A DNA stretch of 64,000 bases from Hymenopellis radicata (taxonomy: Eukaryota > Basidiomycota > Agaricomycetes > Agaricales > Physalacriaceae): contig JADNRX010000031.1 of NCBI GenBank assembly GCA_015501595.1, forward strand, positions 124,001 to 188,000. The letters are read 5' to 3'. Numbering within the stretch: the stretch's first letter is position 1; the number at the start of each line of letters is the position of its first letter. Of this stretch, positions 35,344 to 47,500 are shown piece after piece. Below the pieces are notes generated by a model. That model worked only from the letters and a program-made list of their open reading frames with translations, did not search any database and was not told where the DNA came from. The position numbers and the translations under genes were made by a program.

Positions 35344-36849
35344 ACATGTGCCCTTTCGTATCCTCACTCCATATCCTCTATCCACTCGTATTTCCTATGA
35401 AGTCTTTCTTTCACCGTTTTCGCTATCTTTGTGTCAATTCTCTGTGACAATTTTATATTACTAGTCCCCACATTACTAGCGCTAAAGGCTGTATATAAAC
35501 AATAGCACTTGTCTTTGCTATAGAAATCTGAACTTACTATACAGTACAATATTACTCTGATTTTTGACCGTTCTGGACAGTGGCGGACAGCGCGACAGAG
35601 CGGACATATAGATGTGCGGAGAACATGAGGAGCCGAAATACAATATTTCAGCTGTTACCTCAGTTGAGAGACAAGCAGACACAGGTCTAACTTTTGGATT
35701 GGGCTAACATTCTGTGCAGTTGTGGTCGATCTGTGGGCGCCAACTTAGTAGTATCAACGTTAGGCCATGTCAGTATCAAGGCTTTCCGATCACATGTAAA
35801 AGGTCCTGGATCCACGGAATGTCTGATAGCAATGTTAAGTGAGATGCCTTCATACCCGAACGCGGACTTGAGGGACGATGCCAGGACCTTCAAGTTGGAA
35901 TCAAGTTTCACAGATCGCAACTTGTCGCGCTGGGCTCAAGATCCGCCTCCGCCTTGGAAGCGCCCTTGTACTGCCCCACAGTAGACATGGTGCATCCTGT
36001 GTATCCTGTGTCAGCGGAAGTCGCAGGCCAGTACCATCTTCTGTGGGGACTCAATCAAAGCATCATGGCCCCACAATGAGATGACGTTCAACCACTGCCT
36101 CTGGCCAAGACCGCTATGACAGAATTTGATCTCCTCGGAGATGTATCTCGTTTAATCTGAGCATTTCAGGCAGCAACGAAGGCCCCGACATCAGGAAATT
36201 AATAAAATGCGCCGCATTGAGGCAGAGTGCATTCGGATACGTATATTTTCGCGTCGCGCGATGAGATGTCGTCTGGAGGTGTTGAAGAAAGGGGACCCGG
36301 ATGCAGAGAAAGACCGAACTATTGATAAATTACTGGTCGACGTCGTGAGCTAATGAGGGTGACTTGACCGAGGGAAGCGCAGACTACTTGGAGAACAGAA
36401 AGTAGAGGAGGAAGCTGCGACGCGCTCAGGCTGGAGGATGGCAGGTATTAATGCAATAACTTTCTCGACGAATCTGAGCGCCCAAGCAGCGAGTTACAGA
36501 CGCGCGGAGCGGCGAATCAGAGCGCGACATGAGGCATTTGTGTTTTGTAGAAACTAAGAAAGAAAGGTTGACCGATGACAACAGCCTGTCACCGGTCCGT
36601 CGACTCCGAGCGCGATCAGCACTGCCACAGTTGATGGTATGTCTTCTACTTCCATGTCGTTGGAGGATAACAATCCTTATACGATAAACTAACGACCCCT
36701 CGCGGAATTTCTCATTGATCTCTGTACCATTATTGTTTTGTCGCTGTCGTCGCTTTACTATCTATTACTGTAGGTGAACAACCTGTCATGATAGGACCTG
36801 ATCTCTTTACAGATTACAAGCTGTACTCCGTCTACAGCGTTAAATTTGC
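35344..36849. other. Long stretch without recognised gene
   Basis: About 1.5 kb. No open frame above about 100 codons and no recognised relic. The part just before 36850 should hold the promoter of the DUF6699 gene. Confidence 0.4.
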
Positions 36850-37904
36850 ATGGACCCTAACGAAAACGGCCAATCCTCTGATTTTCAACCCGAAAAACCA
36901 CTTCGTTCCATTCTTAGGCCGGGCCCCCCGCGTCCTATACCATCACGGTTTACGGTTCACCCACCGTCTGGCCCTCGCATACGCATCCATGAACAAGCAC
37001 ATCCCAATCACCCTATCCGCGACGTCTCTGAGCTAGTAGTGCCGAGTCATGGACCCACCCCAGGGTTCTATCTACCGTCCATGTCGAACGCCGAGGAGCT
37101 TGAAGCGTTTACTTTTCAGATCGCAGCGAAACTCCGCACTCAACGTCTGGCAGGCGAGGAAGCCCGTCGAGCAGCGGAAGAGGCTTGTAGAGCGGAAGAG
37201 GCGAACCGTCCTCCTCCGCTTCCCCGACCGACGGGCAAGCCGGAAGAATTTCGAGAGTTCAGCATTATTCTTATGGGCCCATGGGTCCCTGGCCCTGATA
37301 GTACGTGCATCTATTCAACGAAGGTGCCCAGACGTCTGATAGTCTCTCAGTGGGACCTATGCTTCCACCCAGGCTTGCCATGTCATTGGGACCTATCACC
37401 GTGAACCCGCTCATTGCCTTTCCGTTTTCCGCCCAACGTCGTTTCCGTTGGGATGTCAGATACTCATACGAAGATGCGAAATACGCGACTCCGAATCGAG
37501 AAATTCCCATTAGCCTTCCGAATGCTCGGCTTCAGCCCGCGACGGCTCCAAAGGTCCCGCGTCTGTTTATAATCTCGGAATCGTTTACATGGGACATCAT
37601 GGTGAATGCTAGACAACCGTCGGCAGGAGTCACTGTCCATGATGTGCTACATACCGTATGCAGGTTCCTTCATACCGCCCTGATAGATCAGACGATGTGC
37701 GATGCAAGTCAATCGCATCGGACGGCGGTTAGGAATGTGAATCGGATTCGCCTTTCGCAGTCCATAGGCCCTTCGGGCATTTGCATCTTTGATCTCTTAT
37801 TAGGAACAACCAAGTTCGGGGGGCTCATTCACAAACCGGATCATGTTGCAAACAATTTTTTACGAGAAGATGATGCTTTTTTTGTCTTATCTTTCGAGAA
37901 TTAA
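36850..37904 (+). CDS. DUF6699 domain protein
   Basis: Two exons, 36850-37300 and 37351-37904, with a 50 bp intron, give about 334 residues. The first half is Pro-rich and disordered (PLRSILRPGPPRPIPSRF) with an Ala/Glu/Arg helix (EEARRAAEEACRAEEANR). The second half fits the basidiomycete DUF6699 fold: VNPLIAF, FRWDVRYSYEDA, LQPATAPKVPRLFII, FTWDIMVNAR, GVTVHDVLHTVCRFLHTAL, then an arginine-rich stretch and FDLLLGTTKFGGLIHK. The acceptor choice (CTCTCAG) is the one that keeps the domain in frame. Function of the family is unknown. No localisation signal is seen and the copy looks intact. Confidence 0.8.
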
Positions 37905-37969
37905 TGGTCATACCTTCCATTACGACCCGTAGTTCGCGACATGTGGATATAAATTAGTGTCAAGTCATA

Positions 37970-39637
37970 CTACTGTTCTTGTACTCTTGGGAAACGGATG
38001 TGCAGGTAAGTGTATGCGTCAAATTCTAGCTGTGTATGACCATGTTCAAGTCGAAGATATGTTTCCCATTGATCCAGACAGTCCTTCAGTTGGTCGATGG
38101 TGCTAGGGTTTCGAAGCGCCACGAGAGCTGTTGCTACATCTTCGAACAGACGGATAGCAATAAAAGAATGCAATATAGGTCGGTACGCCACATCGGTGAT
38201 ACTGTGAGTGAGGGCTGCAATCAACATTGCACAAAGGCTGGCTGTTGTATCCTCGATATCTCGAGTCTGAAGCTGGGTACGAATGAAATACAGAATGCTC
38301 GGAATGAGAGCTTCTGTTATTTCATCGGACCAAGCCGCACCCAACATGACCTCTAGGATTTTATGAACCTTCTTCTTGTTTGTGGTTGAAAATCCAGGCT
38401 TTTGATAAAACGTACAGAGAAGCCGAGTGACCCAAAGAGGGTGTCGAGTCCAATATTCGAACGTACTGCTACCGGGCTGCATGTCAAGGCGGATAACTTC
38501 GATAAGATCATCCGCGTATCGTCCCGGTAGCGTGCTGGACAGAACCCGTTCCACAGGGCTACGCAACTCCCCAACTGTATAGGTGAACTTGTACAGAGAG
38601 CAGCAGATCTGAGTGAGAAGGGAATCCGAGCCTTGGTTTGTGGCAACTTCAAACAGCTTCCCAACAGTATCGACGAGTTGGAGATAACTGTGTCCAGCTC
38701 CGAGCAGAAGATGAGTCTCTGGTTTTTGGTTTATTCTCTGCTCTAAGGCCCCATGTCTCTCTTCTGGACTCCCACTATACATGACGAAACATGCATGCAA
38801 CGGTGAAAACACCTGGAACTGGTGTGGCTCCAAGCCACGTAACAGCTTCTGCAGTAAATCAAGAGTTGGTAGTGCATCCTGCCGCAGTACAGCAGAGTCA
38901 AAAGCAAACAGCACATGTGCAAGGGAGTCCAGAAGGAGGACGAGAACATCCTGGTGCAAGTATGTATCATTTGGTAACACAGACTTTAGATGCCACTCCA
39001 ATATGTGCTCTATCTCCCGGAGCGGATGATTGGCACGACTGACGATTCCCATCTGAGAGGCGGCCTTGTCGGAAGTCTTATATAACGAGAAATAGATAGC
39101 TTCCGTCGCCACCGCAACTGCAAGACTTTCAATCGGCCACTGCCGTGCAGATACCTGAGAGAGCGAACGACACTCTATTCTCAATGCTTTCCAGGCAGTC
39201 ATTAGCTCAGGATACAGCTTTCTTGGTACCTGAGGCAAGCCCCCTGTCATCAAAGACAGTTGATACGGGGACCCGACACCATCCAGAGAGATACACTTCC
39301 ACAAATGAAGATAGCTCATCATCAAATCGAGGTTCCGTCCTAAGATGTCTCTCATCTGGATTGCAGGGACAAGGTCTTTCATTGAATACAGTTCCTCAGA
39401 GGAAATGTCCAAGGAAAGCTTGGAATAGAGCAGTCCAGGGACTTTGGTGGAAAGGACCGAGGTCATCTTTCGGGGGACGTATTTGAGCGAGAAGATGGAG
39501 CGGAGGGCGGTGTCGATTGTAAGGGCGTTTTGGGAAGAGGAAAGGAGCCAAATGACCGCATCCCATATGAGGGCGCGTCGTTTCAGCTGCATGTACTCTT
39601 GTTCGCGACGTGCAAGGGTATTCTGCTGATGCGGTTT
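37970..39637 (-). pseudogene. 3' half of a DUF6535-type gene, 5' end cut by TIR element
   Basis: One long minus-strand frame of about 555 codons runs from the element edge at 39637 to the stop at 37970. It begins after an intron-like GCATCAG with QNTLARREQEYMQLKRRALI and continues as a helical C-terminal region like that of the gene at 2471-5558 (LIWDAVIWLLSSSQNALT, AYTYLHIRFPRVQEQ at the end). The N-terminal membrane domain is absent. Upstream, the frame runs straight into the terminal repeat of the 4.2 kb element. The frame is intact over 1.6 kb, so the truncation should be recent. A matching 5' half lies at 57615-58978 on the other strand. Confidence 0.72.
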
Positions 39638-39669
39638 CATCAGGAAACGACCATGGGACTCAGGATAAC
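39638..39669 (+). repeat. Left terminal inverted repeat, element copy 1
   Basis: Pairs with 43825-43857: CATCAGGAAA, a variable core, ATGGG, one mismatch, CTCAGGATAAC. The end of the DUF6535 half-gene abuts it. Confidence 0.8.
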
Positions 39670-40097
39670 TCAAGAGAACTCCCCAATGGTCAAGTCCTCC
39701 CAGAGCACCAGAGCAGATCAGAGCTGCTCTGGGTCAACCTGGACTGACTATGTGCAGACTGCATTCTCCAGAGCCTGCGTGAGTTATGTCTGAGTGATTT
39801 GGGCTTCCCACTGTAGAGCTGTTGTATTGAGTTGCATGAAGGTAAACTCAGGTTGCTTGAAATGACTCACATTCTATCCCGAGTCAGCCACGGCAAGCAC
39901 ATAACCCCACCCAAGCCTCCAACTTTGCATTATGTACATTACAATCTCCATACATAATGTTAAAGGTTTTCTCGATGTTCATGCTTAGTACTCCTTTAAA
40001 TACAGTGGCCCAAGTTGACGGGCGCAGCCTTGGGTGTAGCTAGAAAAGAGAATCGCGTCAGTACTATCATTGATGATTAAGGAAGAAAATGATCAGC

Positions 40098-40905
40098 TTA
40101 CTTGTGCAGTGTGTACGTGCCCAGCTCCCGTCCGATACCGCTCTGTAAGTCACCGAAAGGAACATTCGCGTGGAGCTGGTTCGCGCAGTTGACCCAGGCA
40201 GTCCCGGCCTTGCAGTCTCGAGTGCGCAGTTGATGTTCTGCGAGAACACTGCGGCGGCGAGACCGTAGACTACGAAGTCGTCGGGATTGGAGAGAAAGGA
40301 TGCTAGGGAAATGATACACACCGGTGTCGTTGGCCTGTCTCATCACATCCTCCTCATCCTCAAATTTGATAACAACACCGACGGAGCCAAAGATCTTCAT
40401 GTCCGGGGTGGTGTTGGTGAAGATGATGGGTGAGAATCAAGTAGCCCTCGTTTCCGTGGCGCTCGCCTCCATGGTGGACGGTAGCACCCTGCTCCTTGCC
40501 GGACTGGATGTAGCCCATAACGCGGTCGTATTGCTGCTGGGAGACCTGCGGGCCCTGGTCGATGCCCTCAGCAAAGGGGTCGCCCACTTTGATGTTCTTG
40601 GTGCATTCGGTGAAGCGCTTGAGGAACTCGTCGTAGATGCCGGACTGCACGAAGATACGCGAACCGGCGCAGCAAGCCTGTCCGTGGTTCCAGCTATAGA
40701 AAAGAGTTAGACAAGATCGAGGAGCAAACGCGGACAACGTACAAGATACCGTGAGCGGCCCAGCTGACGGCTTGTTCGAGATCGCAATCGTTAAAGATGA
40801 TGAGGGGGATCTTGCTGCCAGGCTCCGGGGTGACATCCTTGAGGTTGAACTTGGCAGCAGCCTCCATGACCTTGCGGCCGACGAGAGTAGATCCGGTGTG
40901 CCTTG
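40098..40905 (-). pseudogene. Aldehyde dehydrogenase fragment in element copy 1
   Basis: Only the C-terminal half of an NAD(P)-dependent aldehyde dehydrogenase is present, in pieces: TGSTLVGRKVMEAAAKFNLK, IFNDCDLEQAVSWAAHGI, NHGQACCAGSRIFVQSGIYD (the catalytic cysteine region), KVGDPFAEGIDQGPQVS, PDMKIFG then VGVVIKFEDEEDVMRQAND, YGLAAAVFSQNINCALETA, GTAWVNCANQLHANVPFG and GIGRELGTYTLHK. Defects: the normal LELGGKS motif reads PEPGSKI, a frame change follows GNEGYLI, a five-residue deletion follows KIFG, and another frame change follows CALETA. Host-type introns remain, so it was picked up from genomic DNA, not from cDNA. The N-terminal coenzyme-binding half is missing. Confidence 0.85.
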
Positions 40906-40999
40906 TCGACCTTGGTGATGAACGTGCCGTTAGAAGGGTTGATGGACACTGTCGATCGTGAGCGAGAGAAAAAAGTGAGACAAGCTGAGCACGTACTCG

Positions 41000-43824
41000 A
41001 CGTGATGCGCATGGGCGTATTGGCCATCGGTTGTCGGGGAGCAAGCGAGATCGGCGGCGGCGGATATCACGCAGGATGATTGAGTTGAGAGTGCAGTCAA
41101 ACCGTCGCCGCTTGTCTTCGCGCATAGAGCGACGGATATCGTGAGTTTAGCGAGTCGTCAGGTGAGCGCAGTTCGTCGCAGGAAAGCTATGGTCGCGAGT
41201 GGGCGACGACGAGCGCGTTGTTGAAGAGGAACCGCGTTCGTCGTCGGGAAGGATGCCCTGGTGGGGGAGCGGTGGGAGCCTGATCATACCGCAGCAAAGA
41301 AAGAGGCGAAAATGATGCATGAAGCTGAATCACGAAAAAATTAATAACATGTCGATCCAGGCAGAAAGAATGAACGTACTTGTCAATGCAGACCAAGCAG
41401 CAGCCCAGTCTGCACACTCTCACATGTCGCCTCTCATCCTTGAATCGGTCCTATGTCGTCCATGGAAGTTGCCATCGCTGCGTTGGCACTTGCTGCCTCC
41501 AAAAGGCTCCATGAGTGCGGAGACGGGGCATCACAGGATCGTCATTCGTGACGCACTTCGAACGGTCTGACAGCTCCAGATGCGACGACAACAAGATTAG
41601 GTCGCTGTGGAGAGACGGTCGCGTATGAGGCCCAAGCGGTGGTGGTAAGAATGAGACCTTGAGGACAAAAATGCTGGTGCGATCACCCCTCGGATGATCG
41701 GACCGGGCTGTTTTTGGCGACTTGGTCGAGCTCCAGCGCGATAACGAAGACAGTTGATATCTTAAAACATTGCGGGATGCATTCCCGACACAAGTTCGGA
41801 CATTTTATTTTTTGCCTATTTTTTTGGCCTATATGAAGATGATACTTGCACTTAGTAGCATTAACGCTGTCTCAAGACACTATATGCGGTACGTCGAGCT
41901 CGGCCGCATTTATACAAATGTGAAGTAGGTTTACTTGGTTCTTCCCCTTCTATTTCTAGGCCGCTTTGTGCTAGCGTTCGACGCCAGCGACACGATTGAA
42001 CGATGGTCGGATGACGGGACGGCGATCCGAGCAGTGATCAACCACTGTTCGGAGTCGTCTCTCTCTCTCTTTAACTACCACCACGATCGGCACGGACGTC
42101 TATCCCAACCCTTCCTTGTTGCCTCTGCCCTCTATTTTCGTTCCCGGTGCTCGCTGGATGACTCTGCCTACGCGTAAGCCCTGTCAGAACAGGCTACACT
42201 TACATGATTTTGGCCCCGTCGACTTGAGAAAAGTCGGCGTCAAGGAGTGCCTTGCCCCGCTGCATCCCACAAGTGGGCTCTGCCAGAGCGAGAGCCGGAG
42301 GCATAGACGCTGCACCGTCTGCAGGCGGGCTGCGTTCCCTCTCATTTTTCTGTCTTGATTTCTGGTTGAGTTCTCTAACAGGTCCACACCAGCTAGGTAT
42401 CGCTAGGTGTCAGTCCCTGCTGTCACCCATTCCACCTCCGAATGTGTTGCTCTAGCCAAGTCAGCGGCCATGTCGGCGACACGTGCGTGTTGATTTTTTC
42501 TTTCTCGATCAAGTCACTTACTTGTTTCCAATCCGCCACCACCATCAGTATCTGCCCCAATCACGCTGTGAAAACCAGGACACCGACCTCAATCATAGCT
42601 CTGACTTCCCAGCACGACGCACGCATATAAGCCCTGCCAACGTAGGCACCACCTTCAAGCATTGCACCCTCGACGCGCAAGTTTGTGTCAAGCCGTCCCG
42701 ACCCCGCTACGTACCACAGGCTAGCTCAACCAGAGCAAGAGCACGACGAGTAGACGCAAGGCCCTGTGCTTGCAGGCAATATCGTGCGCTCTTTCCCTAC
42801 TGTCTCTCACGCTGTCTTAATTTTCTATCCAAAGGAGTAGGTCTTTTTACGGCAAGAGGGCTTCTCAACGACGCTACTCTCAGGCCACCTCAGCACCACG
42901 TGCGTGTTGCCTTTTCTTTCAATCAATCCCCTCATCCCTTTGCCTCTCATTTCAACCACGGCAAAGGACGCGCAGTGACGACAGCCACAACTCAACAACA
43001 TCTAGCACCACAGCCACCGTCACTGACAATTACCGTAAGCCCCGTCCGCATCCTCTCATTCGCCCATACTGACGGCACACGCCGCCACGTCAGCATCGCG
43101 TGTATGTTATCATTTATCCTTCAACTCCAATCATCCTGACTTGTCCTCTTACCAGTACTCACGTCTATCGCCATAGTGGGCGGACCTGATGGCATCATAT
43201 TGCCCGTACCATCTTGAGTCAACCCGCACTGACGATTTGCAGCGCGGACCACCTGAACAACAACTTCAAGCCAGGACGACGACGATTGCGAATCATGACG
43301 ACTACGAGCGCCCACAATAATGACCAAGCACGGCGACGACAGTACGACCAATCACGACACCGTCGAGGACGAGCCAGCGCGACAAGAACGATGGTCTATG
43401 GATGACTGCGAGCTATGCCGTCGTCGACTTCCACCTCTGAGTACCGACGACGACGGGAACTAATGTATGGGGCTTATAAAGCATTTCTCTACATAGCCAC
43501 CACTGTTGTATCTGTTTTATGTTCTGGTAGACCAAATGTATGTTGTACAGCTATCGTGAAAATTGAAGGGAACCATTACTCATCTGGCATTCTCGAGAAT
43601 TGATGATGATTTCCATCAGAAGTGTAGTGGACTAGGGGGATTTCCTTGAGATTGAGTTTTCTTGAGGTGTATTTGAGTATGTCCAAGTGCTCCCCAGTCA
43701 TGCCAGAGCCAACCTCTGAGTGACTTGAGTTAGGCTGCAGGTCTGAACCTTTCTCAGAGTCAGCTTCATAACCTGTATGATTTCCTGTCTCCTGGTCAGC
43801 TAGAGTCAGCTATGGCACACCATG
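41000..43824. repeat. Element copy 1 interior with diverged tandem repeats
   Basis: No coding region was recognised. From about 42060 to 43140 it has related units about 420-430 bp apart. ACGTGCGTGTTG occurs at 42481 and again at 42900; TAAGCCCTG occurs at about 42174 and 42628; CAGAGCGAGAGC near 42286 resembles CAGAGCAAGAGC near 42733; and a GCAGGC block recurs. TC-rich tracts follow each unit. Confidence 0.5.
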
Positions 43825-43857
43825 GTTATCCTGAGCCCCATACCCCTTTTCCTGATG

Positions 43858-44254
43858 TATCCCCTTCCTTTATCTCGCGCGGCCGCTCGCTTTAGCCAGC
43901 ACCCACAGCTGTTGACTGGCGGGCCGACCTTGAGCCTACCTCCAGAAATGGGGATTGGCTAAAGAGCGCAGGCGCGCGAGATGTTTATTCATTTCTGAGA
44001 AGTTTCCCGGAGTTAAATGAATTTCCTTCTACTAACTACATTCTCCAGACATCTTTGGAGTCAACGACAACGGGTCCTTTTCCCAATGTGCCTCACTATC
44101 TGTACTTGCCGTGTACGACTACGGAGCCGCCAACGTTCATTCCGGCATGATGTAGAGCGCGACGTTGGGACTGTGAGACACCCCTGGCTTCGAGGGATGA
44201 CGACCACAGGACTATGTGTCCCTGGCGATGATGTCGCTAGCAACGTTGTCACTG
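43858..44254. other. Spacer between element copy 1 and the duplicated segment
   Basis: About 400 bp with no gene. It contains an imperfect inverted repeat with arms at 43873-43904 and 43950-43981 (CTCGCGCGGCCGCTCGCTTT against a diverged partner ending GCGCGCGAGA) around a 45 bp loop, which could be a small foldback element. Confidence 0.5.
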
Positions 44255-44505
44255 TACCAAGGTGAGATGGTCAAATTTGACCAATTCCTTCAGAAACTGA
44301 TGTTGTGCTTTAGACGAGAGTGCGAGGGCGTAGGACGGCTGAAGTTGGAGGGATGTGACCGTACCATGGAGGATACGTCGTTGTTACGGTCCTACGATGT
44401 GTGCCGAACCCGCCAGACGTGGCACGAGTGGTGCACGGGAGGTCGGGATGGTTCTCGACCTCACGGCGAAGCATGGAGGATATCGTTGTGATATCTCGCA
44501 CACGA

Positions 44506-47500
44506 CATCAGGAAACGACCATGGGACTCAGGATAACTCAAGAGAACTCCCCAATGGTCAAGTCCTCCCAGAGCACCAGAGCAGATCAGAGCTGCTCTGG
44601 GTCAACCTGGACTGACTATGTGCAGACTGCATTCTCCAGAGCCTGCGTGAGTTATGTCTGAGTGATTTGGGCTTCCCACTGTAGAGCTGTTGTATTGAGT
44701 TGCATGAAGGTAAACTCAGGTTGCTTGAAATGACTCACATTCTATCCCGAGTCAGCCACGGCAAGCACATAACCCCACCCAAGCCTCCAACTTTGCATTA
44801 TGTACATTACAATCTCCATACATAATGTTAAAGGTTTTCTCGATGTTCATGCTTAGTACTCCTTTAAATACAGTGGCCCAAGTTGACGGGCGCAGCCTTG
44901 GGTGTAGCTAGAAAAGAGAATCGCGTCAGTACTATCATTGATGATTAAGGAAGAAAATGATCAGCTTACTTGTGCAGTGTGTACGTGCCCAGCTCCCGTC
45001 CGATACCGCTCTGTAAGTCACCGAAAGGAACATTCGCGTGGAGCTGGTTCGCGCAGTTGACCCAGGCAGTCCCGGCCTTGCAGTCTCGAGTGCGCAGTTG
45101 ATGTTCTGCGAGAACACTGCGGCGGCGAGACCGTAGACTACGAAGTCGTCGGGATTGGAGAGAAAGGATGCTAGGGAAATGATACACACCGGTGTCGTTG
45201 GCCTGTCTCATCACATCCTCCTCATCCTCAAATTTGATAACAACACCGACGGAGCCAAAGATCTTCATGTCCGGGGTGGTGTTGGTGAAGATGATGGGTG
45301 AGAATCAAGTAGCCCTCGTTTCCGTGGCGCTCGCCTCCATGGTGGACGGTAGCACCCTGCTCCTTGCCGGACTGGATGTAGCCCATAACGCGGTCGTATT
45401 GCTGCTGGGAGACCTGCGGGCCCTGGTCGATGCCCTCAGCAAAGGGGTCGCCCACTTTGATGTTCTTGGTGCATTCGGTGAAGCGCTTGAGGAACTCGTC
45501 GTAGATGCCGGACTGCACGAAGATACGCGAACCGGCGCAGCAAGCCTGTCCGTGGTTCCAGCTATAGAAAAGAGTTAGACAAGATCGAGGAGCAAACGCG
45601 GACAACGTACAAGATACCGTGAGCGGCCCAGCTGACGGCTTGTTCGAGATCGCAATCGTTAAAGATGATGAGGGGGATCTTGCTGCCAGGCTCCGGGGTG
45701 ACATCCTTGAGGTTGAACTTGGCAGCAGCCTCCATGACCTTGCGGCCGACGAGAGTAGATCCGGTGTGCCTTGTCGACCTTGGTGATGAACGTGCCGTTA
45801 GAAGGGTTGATGGACACTGTCGATCGTGAGCGAGAGAAAAAAGTGAGACAAGCTGAGCACGTACTCGACGTGATGCGCATGGGCGTATTGGCCATCGGTT
45901 GTCGGGGAGCAAGCGAGATCGGCGGCGGCGGATATCACGCAGGATGATTGAGTTGAGAGTGCAGTCAAACCGTCGCCGCTTGTCTTCGCGCATAGAGCGA
46001 CGGATATCGTGAGTTTAGCGAGTCGTCAGGTGAGCGCAGTTCGTCGCAGGAAAGCTATGGTCGCGAGTGGGCGACGACGAGCGCGTTGTTGAAGAGGAAC
46101 CGCGTTCGTCGTCGGGAAGGATGCCCTGGTGGGGGAGCGGTGGGAGCCTGATCATACCGCAGCAAAGAAAGAGGCGAAAATGATGCATGAAGCTGAATCA
46201 CGAAAAAATTAATAACATGTCGATCCAGGCAGAAAGAATGAACGTACTTGTCAATGCAGACCAAGCAGCAGCCCAGTCTGCACACTCTCACATGTCGCCT
46301 CTCATCCTTGAATCGGTCCTATGTCGTCCATGGAAGTTGCCATCGCTGCGTTGGCACTTGCTGCCTCCAAAAGGCTCCATGAGTGCGGAGACGGGGCATC
46401 ACAGGATCGTCATTCGTGACGCACTTCGAACGGTCTGACAGCTCCAGATGCGACGACAACAAGATTAGGTCGCTGTGGAGAGACGGTCGCGTATGAGGCC
46501 CAAGCGGTGGTGGTAAGAATGAGACCTTGAGGACAAAAATGCTGGTGCGATCACCCCTCGGATGATCGGACCGGGCTGTTTTTGGCGACTTGGTCGAGCT
46601 CCAGCGCGATAACGAAGACAGTTGATATCTTAAAACATTGCGGGATGCATTCCCGACACAAGTTCGGACATTTTATTTTTTGCCTATTTTTTTGGCCTAT
46701 ATGAAGATGATACTTGCACTTAGTAGCATTAACGCTGTCTCAAGACACTATATGCGGTACGTCGAGCTCGGCCGCATTTATACAAATGTGAAGTAGGTTT
46801 ACTTGGTTCTTCCCCTTCTATTTCTAGGCCGCTTTGTGCTAGCGTTCGACGCCAGCGACACGATTGAACGATGGTCGGATGACGGGACGGCGATCCGAGC
46901 AGTGATCAACCACTGTTCGGAGTCGTCTCTCTCTCTCTTTAACTACCACCACGATCGGCACGGACGTCTATCCCAACCCTTCCTTGTTGCCTCTGCCTCT
47001 ATTTTCGTTCCCGGTGCTCGCTGGATGACTCTGCCTACGCGTAAGCCCTGTCAGAACAGGCTACACTTACATGATTTTGGCCCCGTCGACTTGAGAAAAG
47101 TCGGCGTCAAGGAGTGCCTTGCCCCGCTGCATCCCACAAGTGGGCTCTGCCAGAGCGAGAGCCGGAGGCATAGACGCTGCACCGTCTGCAGGCGGGCTGC
47201 GTTCCCTCTCATTTTTCTGTCTTGATTTCTGGTTGAGTTCTCTAACAGGTCCACACCAGCTAGGTATCGCTAGGTGTCAGTCCCTGCTGTCACCCATTCC
47301 ACCTCCGAATGTGTTGCTCTAGCCAAGTCAGCGGCCATGTCGGCGACACGTGCGTGTTGATTTTTTCTTTCTCGATCAAGTCACTTACTTGTTTCCAATC
47401 CGCCACCACCATCAGTATCTGCCCCAATCACGCTGTGAAAACCAGGACACCGACCTCAATCATAGCTCTGACTTCCCAGCACGACGCACGCATATAAGCC

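Larger units (their letters stand above)
39638..43857. mobile_element. TIR DNA element carrying an ALDH fragment, copy 1
   Basis: A 4.22 kb unit bounded by about 32 bp imperfect inverted repeats. The left end begins CATCAGGAAACGACCATGGG, and the reverse complement of the right end begins CATCAGGAAAAGGGGTATGG; both continue into CTCAGGATAAC. It is almost identical to copy 2 (about three differences, two of them single-base homopolymer length changes). No transposase was recognised, so it looks non-autonomous. It contains an aldehyde dehydrogenase fragment and diverged tandem repeats. Copy 1 has no matching target duplication (TTT left, TAT right), so its flanks have probably been rearranged. 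Confidence 0.8.
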
